Source: Deferrisomatales bacterium
GTDB lineage: Bacteria > Desulfobacterota > Deferrisomatia > Deferrisomatales > JARGFW01
Direction: 5' to 3'
Length of the DNA: 36,894 bases
Assembly (NCBI GenBank): GCA_029211085.1
Contig: JARGFW010000023.1
Location: 1 to 36,894 of the forward strand
This document shows, one piece after another, positions 23,714 to 31,534 of the stretch. The translations under genes and the position numbers were made by a program. The notes beneath the pieces are model-generated. The model did not search any database, was not told where the DNA came from, and worked only from the letters and a program-made list of their open reading frames with translations. Position 1 is the stretch's first letter. Each line of letters opens with the position of its first letter.

Positions 23714-23754
23714 CGAGGGGTTACGCGAAACCGCGTAGCCCCTCGTTTCATCTT
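23714..23754 (+). terminator. Intrinsic terminator behind the tRNA-Leu fragment
   Basis: A 14-bp stem with a single G-T wobble (arms 23714-23727 and 23732-23745, loop AAAC) is followed by TTTCATCTT. It is placed as the native terminator of the tRNA gene, now separated from its promoter and 5' half. Confidence 0.75.
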
Positions 23755-23970
23755 GCCCCCCTCTCCGGCTGTCCGCTGGCTGCTCTTCGGCGTAAATCGA
23801 GTGTCTAACTGATCTCGGGCGCGGGGGAGCCCATCACGGGACCGGGGCCCGGACAAACCGAGGAAGCTTCTCGACCCGGCGGGCGGGACCAGATCGTCCC
23901 TTTTACGGTGATCAGATCCTCCCCGGAGTGGCGCGGGAGGGCGTTGCATGGGCCCAGCCCCGGCTCTCCC

Positions 23971-24131
23971 TCCGAATCGGCATGCAAACCTGACCCACCT
24001 GCGGGTCTGATCGGCGTCCAATCATGACCCACCCGAAGACCTTGAAAGCTTTCCACCGCACGGATTTGCGGTGCTTTGAGGTGGGTCTTTCTGCACGCCG
24101 ATTCTGGGTCAAAGTTGGGCGCCGATCCACA
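23971..24131. mobile_element. IS21-type terminal repeats without transposase (MITE-like), copy 1
   Basis: Two direct 24-bp units at 23976-23999 and 24010-24033 (pattern ATCGGC-TGCAAA/TCCAAT-TGACCCACC) face two inverted units at 24080-24102 and 24103-24126. Only about 45 bases lie between them, including a hairpin (CACCGCA-N6-TGCGGTG). The right edge reads ...GATCCACA, the complement of TGTGGATC. Repeated ~20-bp binding units at both ends are typical of IS21-family elements. No transposase is present. Confidence 0.6.
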
Positions 24132-24211
24132 GCCGGAATGCACGTTGGCGGGAATTCCGCCTTTCTGGCGTTTGTGGCGGGGCTGAGACTCCACAGGGTT
24201 CTCTCGTGCCG

Positions 24212-24276
24212 ATGTGCGACGTTTCAACGCAGCATCTATTGTAATCGTATAGATACTGTGCTGAAATGTCGCACAT
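24212..24276. promoter_or_regulatory. Large palindromic operator of the abiE operon
   Basis: Arms at 24212-24239 and 24249-24276 are inverted copies, 24 of 28 positions identical, separated by 9 bases. The right arm runs over the predicted -10 box (TATAGA at 24248-24253) and the ATG at 24266. AbiEi antitoxins are known to bind inverted repeats and repress their own operon, so this is the likely autoregulatory site. Confidence 0.75.
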
Positions 24277-24916
24277 GGACATGTCACTGCGTAGGAGAAT
24301 CGGGCGGGAGGAGTTCGACTACACGGCGCTGATGGCGACGCTGTCGGGCTACGCCAATCCGCACCGCAAGATCACAACGTTGTTGCGCGACGGCGTCATC
24401 GTCCGGGTGAAGAAGGGGCTCTACGTCTTTGGCGAGGAGTATCGCCGCCGTTCCTACAGCCGTGAGCTACTGGCCAACTTGGTCTACGGTCCCTCCTTCG
24501 TCTCGCTCGACTACGCGCTCTCTCTCCACGGTTTGATCCCGGAGCGGGTGTCGCAGGTAACGTCGGTGACGACTGGGAGGGGAAGGGTGTTCACTACACC
24601 CGTCGGCACCTTCGTCTACCGCCCTGTGCCGTCTGACTCGTTCCACCTGGGAATGACCCGGGTGGCGCAGGGCGAGATCTCCTACCTCATTGCCACTCCG
24701 GAACGTGCCCTTGCTGACAAGGTGCGGGAAGACCGGGCAGCGACGGTGCGTTCGCTGGGCGACGCGGAATTCTACCTCTTCAGCGACCTGCGGGTTGGTG
24801 AGACCGCCTTCCGGGGGTTGGATCGAAAAGCACTTCGAGAAATCGCCCGGGAGCTGGGATCAAGGAAGGCCATCCTCTGTGCCGACCTACTGGACAGGAT
24901 GGAAAGGGGACGATGA
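24266..24916 (+). CDS. abiEi: AbiEi-type antitoxin of a type IV toxin-antitoxin system
   Basis: The 216-residue product begins with a winged helix (YTALMATLSGYANPHRKITTLLRDGVIVRVKKGLYVF, about residues 20-60). It continues with the AbiEi C-terminal region: SFVSLDYALSLHGLIPERV near 85, the VFTTPVGTFVYRP strand and ISYLIATPERALADKV near 140. The N-terminal domain binds operator DNA; the C-terminal domain neutralises AbiEii. There is no ribosome site before ATG 24266, 24275 or 24281. With a -10 box at 24248 the mRNA would begin only a few bases before 24266, suggesting leaderless translation. It overlaps the toxin gene by 4 bp (ATGA). It lies just right of the att fragment and next to an IS21-like remnant. 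Confidence 0.88.
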   Translation: MSHMDMSLRRRIGREEFDYTALMATLSGYANPHRKITTLLRDGVIVRVKKGLYVFGEEYRRRSYSRELLANLVYGPSFVSLDYALSLHGLIPERVSQVTSVTTGRGRVFTTPVGTFVYRPVPSDSFHLGMTRVAQGEISYLIATPERALADKVREDRAATVRSLGDAEFYLFSDLRVGETAFRGLDRKALREIARELGSRKAILCADLLDRMERGR

Positions 24917-25788
24917 ACCCGGCGCTCCAGGAGATGCTATCCAGGTACCCACGTGGCAGCGCCGACGAGAGCGTGAACGCGCTGCGCGAGGTGCTCCAGG
25001 AGCTGGCGCTGCTCGGGCTGTGGCGCGGGAAGTTCTTTGAGCAGGCCGCGTTCTACGGCGGCACGGCGCTGCGCATCCTCTACGGGCTCGACCGGTTCAG
25101 CGAGGATATGGACTTCTCGCTGCTCCAGCCCGACGCCAACTTTTCCCTGGAGCGCTATCTGCCCTACGTTGAGCGGGAGCTCCAGTCCTGGGGCTTCCAC
25201 GCATCGGTGGAGGCGAAGGCGAAGACCGTCGACAGCGCCATCGAGTCGGCCTTCCTCAAGGCCAACACCCGGGAGCAGCTCCTGGTGATCGAAGCGGAAG
25301 AGGAGGTGGCCGCGGGCGTCCACCCCGGCCAGGTGCTGCGGGTGAAGTTCGAGGTCGACACCGACCCGCCGCCCGACTTCTCCACCGAGACCAAGTTCTG
25401 CCTGCAGCCGATCCCCTTCTCGGTGCTCACCTACTCGCAGCCCTCGCTCTTCGCGGGCAAGATGCACGCCCTGCTCTGTCGCACCTGGGGCCGCCGGGTG
25501 AAGGGCAGGGATTGGTACGACTTCGTCTGGTATGTGGGCCGCGGCACGGAGCTCGACCTTCATCACTTGGAGGCGCGCATGCGGCAGAGCGGGCACTACG
25601 ACGACGGGGCTCCACTCACGGAGTCTCGGTTCCGGGAAATCCTCGCGGAGAGGATCGCCTCGTTGGACGTTGCCCGGGCCAAGGCGGACGTGGTGCGGTT
25701 CCTCCCGGATGCCTCCTCGGCGGAAGTGTGGTCGAGGGAGTTCTTCACTGCCGTGGCCGACAAGGTCGAGGTTGCCCCGCTCCCGTGA
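24913..25788 (+). CDS. abiEii: AbiEii-type nucleotidyltransferase toxin
   Basis: The 291-residue product carries the AbiEii nucleotidyltransferase motifs. GGTALR near residue 50 is the nucleotide-binding loop. RFSEDMDFSLL near 60-70 is the DxD metal site. VKFEVDTDPP near 140 supplies the third acidic residue, and GRDWYDFVWY near 200 is the conserved lysine/aspartate helix. Enzymes of this group transfer nucleotides to tRNA or other targets and stop growth or phage development. Length is typical for the family. GGA lies before ATG 24913 inside the antitoxin's end, and the 4-bp overlap gives coupled translation. With the operator upstream this forms a complete type IV pair that can act as phage abortive infection or stabilise the locus. 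Confidence 0.9.
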   Translation: MNPALQEMLSRYPRGSADESVNALREVLQELALLGLWRGKFFEQAAFYGGTALRILYGLDRFSEDMDFSLLQPDANFSLERYLPYVERELQSWGFHASVEAKAKTVDSAIESAFLKANTREQLLVIEAEEEVAAGVHPGQVLRVKFEVDTDPPPDFSTETKFCLQPIPFSVLTYSQPSLFAGKMHALLCRTWGRRVKGRDWYDFVWYVGRGTELDLHHLEARMRQSGHYDDGAPLTESRFREILAERIASLDVARAKADVVRFLPDASSAEVWSREFFTAVADKVEVAPLP

Positions 25789-25862
25789 CCTGAACACAGA
25801 ACCTCAGTTTCGCGGCCCCGAGCAGATGCGGGTCCATCTCCCGTGCCGAATTGGAGGAAATG

Positions 25863-25925
25863 TGTGAATCGGCATGCAAAACTGACCCACCTGGAGGCCT
25901 GATCGGCGTCCGCAGTTGACCCACC
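25863..25925 (+). mobile_element. Solo IS21-type end (two 24-bp units), copy 2
   Basis: The edge TGTGAATC at 25863 is followed by two direct units at 25868-25891 and 25902-25925, both ending TGACCCACC, nearly the same as the left end at 23971. No opposing end is found before the histidine kinase gene ends at 25975, so it is a truncated remnant. Confidence 0.6.
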
Positions 25926-25974
25926 GAAGCATCCTCCATCAGCGTGCGGCGAACCCGCAGCCGAGAGGGAGACG

Positions 25975-28491
25975 TCACGCGTCCAGGACCTCCCGCACCT
26001 TCGCGCTGAGTTCGCCGGAAGAGAACGGTTTCCCGACGAAGTTCACACCCTGCTTCAGGATGCCGCGCTCGACGATGACGTCGGCGGTGTAGCCTGAAAC
26101 GTAGAGGGTCCGCAGCCCGGGGCGCGTGTCGGCGATGCGCCCCGCGAGATCCTTGCCGCTCATCCCCGGCATCACCACGTCGGTGAGCAGCAGGTCGATC
26201 GTCCCTGGAAATTCCTCGGAGATCCGTAGCGCCTCGGCCGGGGTGGGCGCGCCCAGCACCGTGTAGCCCTGGCCCCTCAGGACCGTTGCCCCCAGCTCGA
26301 GGATCGCCACCTCGTCCTCGACGAGCAGGATCGTCTCGGTCCCCGTCGGGTTGGGCGGCGTGGCCGCCCGTGCCGGTCGTGCCGGTCGCGCGGGCACCTC
26401 GCCGGCGTGGGCCGGCAGGTAGACGCGGAACGTGGTGCCTTGGCCCGGTTCGCTGGTAACGCTTATGAAGCCGTCGTTCTGCTTGACGATGCCGTGCACC
26501 GTCGCGAGCCCAAGCCCCGTGCCCTGGCCGGCATCCTTGGTGGTGAAGAACGGCTCGAAGATGGCGTCCAGCTCCTCGCTGGGAATACCCCTTCCGCTGT
26601 CGCGTACCGTGAGCAGCACAAACCGCCCGGGCCGGGCCTCGGTGTGGGCGCGACAGTACCCGGCATCGAGCTCCACGTTGGCGGTCTCGATCGTCACCTG
26701 CCCCACCCCGCTGATGGCGTCGCGGGCGTTGGTGGCGAGGTTTGCCAGGATCTGGTCGATCTGGGACGGGTCCATGAAGACCCGCCACAGGCCCGCGTGG
26801 GGGCACCAGTTGAGGTCGATGTCCTCGCCGATCAGTCGGCGCAGCATCTTGAGGATGTCGTCGACCGCCTCGTTGAGGTCGAGGACTTTGGGCCTGGCTA
26901 CCTGCTTGCGCGCGAAAGCGAGGAGCTGTCGGGTGATCGCCGCCGAACGCTCGGCTGCGCCCTGGATCTGCTCCAGGTGCCCGCGGGTCTCGGCGTCGAA
27001 TCGGGCGTTCTTGAGGAGCAGGAGGTCGGTGTACCCGAGGATGACGCCCAGCATGTTGTTGAAGTCGTGTGCCACGCCGCCGGCCAGCCGGCCGATGGCC
27101 TCGACCTTCTGGGTCTGGCGCAGTTGCTCTTCGAGACGCAGCCGCTCCTCCTCGGACTCCTGGAGGCGGGTGATGTCGCGGGTGATCCCTTCGACACCCA
27201 TGAACTCGCCGGCCCCGTCGCGGATCACCCGGGCATTGGTGGACACCCAGCACAGCGAACCGTCCTTGCGGCGGATCTGCGCCCGGAAGTCCGTCACTTC
27301 GCCGTGGGCTGCGAGTTCCTGCAGGAACGCATCCCGCCGATCCGGACCGGCGTAGAAATCCCGGATCGGTCTTCCCAAGACCTCCTCCTGGGCGAAGCCG
27401 AACAGCCGTTGGCACGAGGGGGACATGATCTCGATGCGCCCCTCTCGGTCCGTGCGGTACGCCACGTCGATCATCCCCTCGAAGAGCCTCCGGTAGCGTT
27501 CTTCCTGCTCGCGGAGTTGTCTCGCGGCCGCCCTCTCTGCGGTAACGTCGATATCGATTCCGCCGACGAACGCCACCTCGCCCCCGGAACCCCGTATGGG
27601 GAACTTGACGACCAGATGATCGTGCAGCCCCCCATCGGGGTCGACCACCTTCGTGTCGATCGTGATCGTCTGCCCCGTTTCCACCACCTGACGATCCTGG
27701 GCGAGGTAGCCCTCTACGTACTCGGTGTCGCCGTGGATCTCCTGGCTGGTGCGGCCCGTCGGCCCCCCCCCGTTTAACTCGAAAAACCTGGTGAAGGCCC
27801 GGTTGGCGAGGACGAAACGCCCTCGGGTGTCCTTGATGAAGAGGATGAAGGGCGAGGCGTCCAGGAACGCCTGGAACCGATTCCGCTCCTCCTGGAGGGC
27901 TGCCTCCGTGCGCTGCTTGGTCTGCCTGCCGGCAAGCAGCGCCCCCAGGAGCATCGTGGCAACGGGGTAGACGAGGAGGACCGGAAGCGCCAGCCTGGCC
28001 AGCGTCGGGTAGACCATCTCTTGGGGCAGCAGGAACATGCACAGGACCATGACGGCGTGCACGACGACCCCGAGCCCGTACAGCTCGGGCAGCGAGTACT
28101 CCCCGGTAAGCGCCGGCCTGCGTTTGCGCCACGCCAGGCCGATCAGCCCGGCGCTGGCGATGGTGGCGACGCCCATGAGAGCGCCGTGTCCGCCCAGGTG
28201 GTAGCGGTAGACGCCTGCGAGGGCCAAGGCGAGGAGCGTCTCGATCGAGCCAAAGAACAACCCCGCTACGGCGAGGAGCACGGTCCGGGTGTCGAAGATG
28301 ATCCCGGAGGCCCACGGCACGGGGTTCAGCATCACGGCTACGGCGATGATCCCCAGGAGGGCGCCGGTGGCGACACGCATCGGCAGCTTCCTGGGCGAAC
28401 CGCCTTTGGCCCCGAGCACGTCGTAGACGAGGCACAGCGCCAACAGCAGCGCCGCGTTGTTCACCAAGCCGATGAGGATGGGGTCTCTCAC
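25975..28491 (-). CDS. Hybrid sensor histidine kinase: 5TM, PAS-PAS, HisKA-HATPase, receiver
   Basis: The GTG start at 28491 has GAGG seven bases upstream; the product is 838 residues. Residues 1-190 hold five to six transmembrane helices resembling the LytS-type 5TM region (LLLALCLVYDVLG, FDTRTVLLAVAGLFFG). Two PAS domains follow: FQAFLDASPFILFIKDTRG near 215 and YRRLFEGMIDVAYRTDREG near 335. The H box is LAGGVAHDFNNMLGVI near 472; the N box NARDAI is near 588 and the G boxes DSGRGI and GQGTGLGL are near 630-650. A receiver domain starts at ILLVEDE (about 720), with phospho-Asp in LLLTDVVMPGMSG and Lys in VGKPFSSGE. No response regulator gene lies beside it, so it is an orphan hybrid kinase; its stimulus cannot be read. 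Confidence 0.92.
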   Translation of the reverse strand: MRDPILIGLVNNAALLLALCLVYDVLGAKGGSPRKLPMRVATGALLGIIAVAVMLNPVPWASGIIFDTRTVLLAVAGLFFGSIETLLALALAGVYRYHLGGHGALMGVATIASAGLIGLAWRKRRPALTGEYSLPELYGLGVVVHAVMVLCMFLLPQEMVYPTLARLALPVLLVYPVATMLLGALLAGRQTKQRTEAALQEERNRFQAFLDASPFILFIKDTRGRFVLANRAFTRFFELNGGGPTGRTSQEIHGDTEYVEGYLAQDRQVVETGQTITIDTKVVDPDGGLHDHLVVKFPIRGSGGEVAFVGGIDIDVTAERAAARQLREQEERYRRLFEGMIDVAYRTDREGRIEIMSPSCQRLFGFAQEEVLGRPIRDFYAGPDRRDAFLQELAAHGEVTDFRAQIRRKDGSLCWVSTNARVIRDGAGEFMGVEGITRDITRLQESEEERLRLEEQLRQTQKVEAIGRLAGGVAHDFNNMLGVILGYTDLLLLKNARFDAETRGHLEQIQGAAERSAAITRQLLAFARKQVARPKVLDLNEAVDDILKMLRRLIGEDIDLNWCPHAGLWRVFMDPSQIDQILANLATNARDAISGVGQVTIETANVELDAGYCRAHTEARPGRFVLLTVRDSGRGIPSEELDAIFEPFFTTKDAGQGTGLGLATVHGIVKQNDGFISVTSEPGQGTTFRVYLPAHAGEVPARPARPARAATPPNPTGTETILLVEDEVAILELGATVLRGQGYTVLGAPTPAEALRISEEFPGTIDLLLTDVVMPGMSGKDLAGRIADTRPGLRTLYVSGYTADVIVERGILKQGVNFVGKPFSSGELSAKVREVLDA

Positions 28492-28756
28492 TGCAAACCT
28501 CGGTCAGGGAGCGCGCCGGGTCGGGATCGCAAGCATAGCCCCGGAGGCGTATGCGAGAAAACAGCAGAACTCCCGGGGCCAGGCTCATGCCTGGTCAGGG
28601 CGCGACCCGGTGGGGAGTAGCCGATTCGGGCAGCACCAGGGGACAGCCCGCAGCGGGGACTCGGCCGCGGCGGGCTGCCGCCGGGGCGGGGTGGCTGGCG
28701 CTGTGGGGAATCCGGGACGCGTCGGAAGCGGAAGCAAGCACGTTACGAGACCCCAG

Positions 28757-28916
28757 TGTGCATCGGCATTCCAAACGGTCCCACCCAGGGGCCTGATCGG
28801 CGCCCCATCGGATCCATCCAGGTCCCTGGCAAGGTCAGTTCGGCAAGGGTGTGCTGGCCATGGAGGTGGCTCTGTCTGCGTGCCGACCACCGGTCAAGAT
28901 TGGACGCCGACCCACA
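28757..28916. mobile_element. IS21-type terminal repeats without transposase (MITE-like), copy 3
   Basis: The left edge TGTGCATCGGC is followed by units at 28762-28785 and 28796-28819. Inverted units lie at about 28865-28887 and 28891-28910, and the right edge GACCCACA mirrors TGTGGGTC. At 160 bp it matches the size and layout of the element at 23971-24131 but has diverged more in the units. Confidence 0.55.
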
Positions 28917-28959
28917 CCATCAACTCCCTCGCAGCGGGTGTGCGGGGGCGGGGGCCCCC

Positions 28960-31005
28960 TCACGGGCGTTTCGCGTCCCGGGTCTCGTCGATGACGGGCA
29001 GATCGGGCCAGGCCGCCCACTCCGTCCAGCCCGCGTCGTACCAGCGCACGTTGGTGTACCCCAGCAGGTGCGTCAGCACGAAGTAGGTCTGGCTGGCCTG
29101 GTGCCCGGTGCGGCAGTGGACGATGACGTCCGTTGCGGTGGACGCAATGAGCTGTCGGTAGGCGGCGGCCAGCACGTCGGCCGGTTTGAACATGACGGCC
29201 TTATCCTCGCCCGTCACCACGTCCTCGGCGAAGGGTCGGTTGACCGCGCCCGGGATGTGGCCGGCCCGGGCTTCGTCGGATTTCCTGCCTGCGTAGAACT
29301 CCGCCGGCCGCACGTCGAGGATCACGGTGCCCGGGGCGCCGACCGCGGCTGCCACGGCCCGGCGGTCCACGGTGAAACGGTCGGAGGCCCTCCCGGCCGG
29401 GTAGTCCGAAGAGGTCACGGCGGGCAGGGCGGCGTCCACGGGGCGGCCCTCCCGGACCCATTTGGTGTGTCCCCCGTTGAGGACGGCGTAGGGGCCGTGC
29501 CCGAGCCGCTCGAACGCCATCCCGGCCAGGGTCGCGTCGTGGAACTTGTCTCCGGCCACCAGGACGACGGTGTCGGAAGGGGTCAGGCCCAGGAGCGAGA
29601 ACTGGGCCGCCAGCAGGGGCGCGGGCAGGAGCATGGACGGGACGCCCCCGACGTTGCCGCGCAGGCTCTCCACGTTGAGGCTGAGCGCCCCGGGGATGTG
29701 GGCGGTGTTGTACTCCGGCTGGGGGCGCAGGTCGAGGACCCTGACGCCGGGCGCACCGAGTGCGGCCTGCAGTTCGTCGGTCTCCGCAGCCCGGGGCAGG
29801 GGACCGGCCAGCCCGGCTCCCGAGGCGTCGGCCGCCGAGGTGTCGGTCGTTGCCGCCGGCACCGGCCCCGCGAAGAAGGCGCGCCAGGCGTTGACCCGGG
29901 CGGCGGCGGTCGCCGAAAGGGGCTCGGTGCGCAGGGATACCGGCTTGAGGCAGCGCTCCCGGAACCCCTGCAGGCCGTCGGTGAGCAGGTAGACCCGCTG
30001 GAACCCCTGGCGTTGGAGCGAGTCCCGGGCCTGGGCGGGGTGGGTCATGCCGTTGGAGTACAGGACGATCAGCCCCGTGTGCTTGTGGGGCTGGAGGGTT
30101 TCCGCCAGTTCGGCCAGGGGCACGTTGACGGCGCCCCGGATGTGGAAGGCGTGGAACTCGGCCGCGGGCCGAACGTCGGCGAGCACGAGGCCGGGTTCCC
30201 CGGCCATCAGGCGGTCGGCCAGTTCCTCGGGCTCCATGTGGTCGAGGGCGGCTTCGATGTGGGCCAGGAGGGCCTGCTCGTCGAGTGGCGTCACGACGCC
30301 AGCGCCCGTGCGCCGTGCGGACGTCGCCGTGGAAGCCGGGGAGAGCACGAACAAGCCCAGGGCCGCCGCCGCGAACGCCAGGCTGAACGCCTTGAGGAAG
30401 GGGGAACCCAGGTACGTCGAGCGCCCCGTGCGCGCCTTCTCGACCCACTCCACCGACCAGAAGGCGGCCACCCCGGCCAGGGCAAACGCCAGGACGAAAG
30501 CGTTGTGCGACCAGCCCAGCGCGTCGTTCGCCAGCCGGACGCCCCGGTCCCCGGCGCCGTAGAGCCCGCCGATCACGGGGAAGAGCTCGTTGAACAGGAT
30601 ACTGCCGCCGACGGTGCCGACCAGGAAGACGAGGGCATCGATCCGGCCCGCAGCCACGCCGGCCGCGGCCGTGCCGGGGCACCAGCCCCCCATCACGAAG
30701 CCCACGCCGAAGAGGAGACCGCCCACGATCTGGGCGCCGTAGATGGTCGGCATGAGGAAGATCTGGTCCATCTGGATCCACCCGAAAGCAACCAGATAGG
30801 ACAGACCCAGCATGGCCGTCAGGAGCGCCGAGAACATCACCTTCACCACTGCCATGTCGGTGAAGTAGAAGACTCCGGCCAGGCGGCGCGAACTGCTGAA
30901 GCCCGCCCGCTCGAGGGCGAAGCCGAACCCGACCCCGACGAGCAGCGCGAGGAAGAAGGCCGTGGGGGTCCCCAGGGTGTCGAGGCCGTACAGCGTCTCA
31001 ATCAT
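28960..31005 (-). CDS. YeeE/YedE sulfur transporter half fused to three rhodanese domains
   Basis: The 681-residue product begins with about 225 residues of YeeE/YedE (DUF395) membrane domain containing GGWCPGT near residue 107, the cysteine motif of thiosulfate/sulfur-compound carriers. Three rhodanese-like domains follow at about 240-340, 385-500 and 520-675. Only the third has an active-site cysteine (VHCRTGHQAS, near 632). The first has LYSNGMTH and the second VAGDKFHD at that place, so these two are probably structural or binding domains. The protein should take up a reduced sulfur species and hand it to a rhodanese. It overlaps the upstream YeeE gene by 8 bp and is the last gene of the operon. 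Topology decides which side the rhodaneses face and I cannot settle it. Confidence 0.88.
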   Translation of the reverse strand: MIETLYGLDTLGTPTAFFLALLVGVGFGFALERAGFSSSRRLAGVFYFTDMAVVKVMFSALLTAMLGLSYLVAFGWIQMDQIFLMPTIYGAQIVGGLLFGVGFVMGGWCPGTAAAGVAAGRIDALVFLVGTVGGSILFNELFPVIGGLYGAGDRGVRLANDALGWSHNAFVLAFALAGVAAFWSVEWVEKARTGRSTYLGSPFLKAFSLAFAAAALGLFVLSPASTATSARRTGAGVVTPLDEQALLAHIEAALDHMEPEELADRLMAGEPGLVLADVRPAAEFHAFHIRGAVNVPLAELAETLQPHKHTGLIVLYSNGMTHPAQARDSLQRQGFQRVYLLTDGLQGFRERCLKPVSLRTEPLSATAAARVNAWRAFFAGPVPAATTDTSAADASGAGLAGPLPRAAETDELQAALGAPGVRVLDLRPQPEYNTAHIPGALSLNVESLRGNVGGVPSMLLPAPLLAAQFSLLGLTPSDTVVLVAGDKFHDATLAGMAFERLGHGPYAVLNGGHTKWVREGRPVDAALPAVTSSDYPAGRASDRFTVDRRAVAAAVGAPGTVILDVRPAEFYAGRKSDEARAGHIPGAVNRPFAEDVVTGEDKAVMFKPADVLAAAYRQLIASTATDVIVHCRTGHQASQTYFVLTHLLGYTNVRWYDAGWTEWAAWPDLPVIDETRDAKRP

Positions 31006-31531
31006 GCCATTGCCCCCTGACGAACCAGGCGGCGGCGTAGCCGCTGGCGAAAAGACAGAGCATGAACACGAGGCTTCCGGTGAGCATCAGCGCGCCGCCG
31101 CTCAGGGCCTGGCCGGACGTGCAGCCCTGGGCCAGGCGGCTCGCGAAGCCGACCAGCACCCCGCCGGCGAGGGCGTATCCCAGGCGCCGTCCCACGGACG
31201 CGGCAGCGCCGCGCTCGACCTGGATGCGCGCCCGGTTGGCCAGCAGCGCGGAGAAGAGGGCGCCGGCCACCGTGCCCACGAACATGAACACGAGGTAGTA
31301 GTCCAGGGGCTCGGCGCCCCACCGGCCGAAGTATTGGCTGCCCAGAGTGTGGGAGTTCGCAACCCCCAGGGAGACCCAGGCCGCGATGCGGGCGATGCCC
31401 CCCGAGGCCCCCAGGCCGGCCCCGAGGGTCACGAACGAGGCCAGGAGCACGAGCCCGAGCAGGATGCCCGCCAGGTAGGGGTTTGCGTAGGGTTTGGGGC
31501 CGCCCTGGGGGCCGTTGGCGTCAGCGCTCAT
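30998..31531 (-). CDS. YeeE/YedE family membrane protein (second half-transporter)
   Basis: The 177-residue product has about four transmembrane helices: PYLAGILLGLVLLASFVTLG, YYLVFMFVGTVAGALFSALL, LGYALAGGVLVGFASRLAQGC and TGSLVFMLCLFASGYAAAW. It carries the conserved RLAQGCTSGQALSGGA near residue 130, with the family cysteine. Half-size YeeE/YedE proteins usually occur as pairs; its partner is the membrane part of the next gene, which it overlaps. Together they likely form a thiosulfate-type or sulfide-derived sulfur carrier in the inner membrane. It starts at ATG 31531, three bases after the stop of the persulfide-dioxygenase-like gene, with GCGC rather than a strong ribosome site in front. 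Coupled translation is therefore likely. Confidence 0.9.
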   Translation of the reverse strand: MSADANGPQGGPKPYANPYLAGILLGLVLLASFVTLGAGLGASGGIARIAAWVSLGVANSHTLGSQYFGRWGAEPLDYYLVFMFVGTVAGALFSALLANRARIQVERGAAASVGRRLGYALAGGVLVGFASRLAQGCTSGQALSGGALMLTGSLVFMLCLFASGYAAAWFVRGQWHD

Positions 31532-31534
31532 GGC

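Noticed and set aside
25745-28588. 947-codon minus-strand frame
   Set aside because: It is the out-of-frame shadow of the histidine kinase gene; its translation is Arg/Pro/Gly-rich with no domains, while the other frame has all kinase motifs.
28756-31020. 754-codon plus-strand frame opposite the YeeE-rhodanese gene
   Set aside because: Composition is that of an antisense shadow in GC-rich DNA; the minus strand carries clear YeeE and rhodanese motifs.
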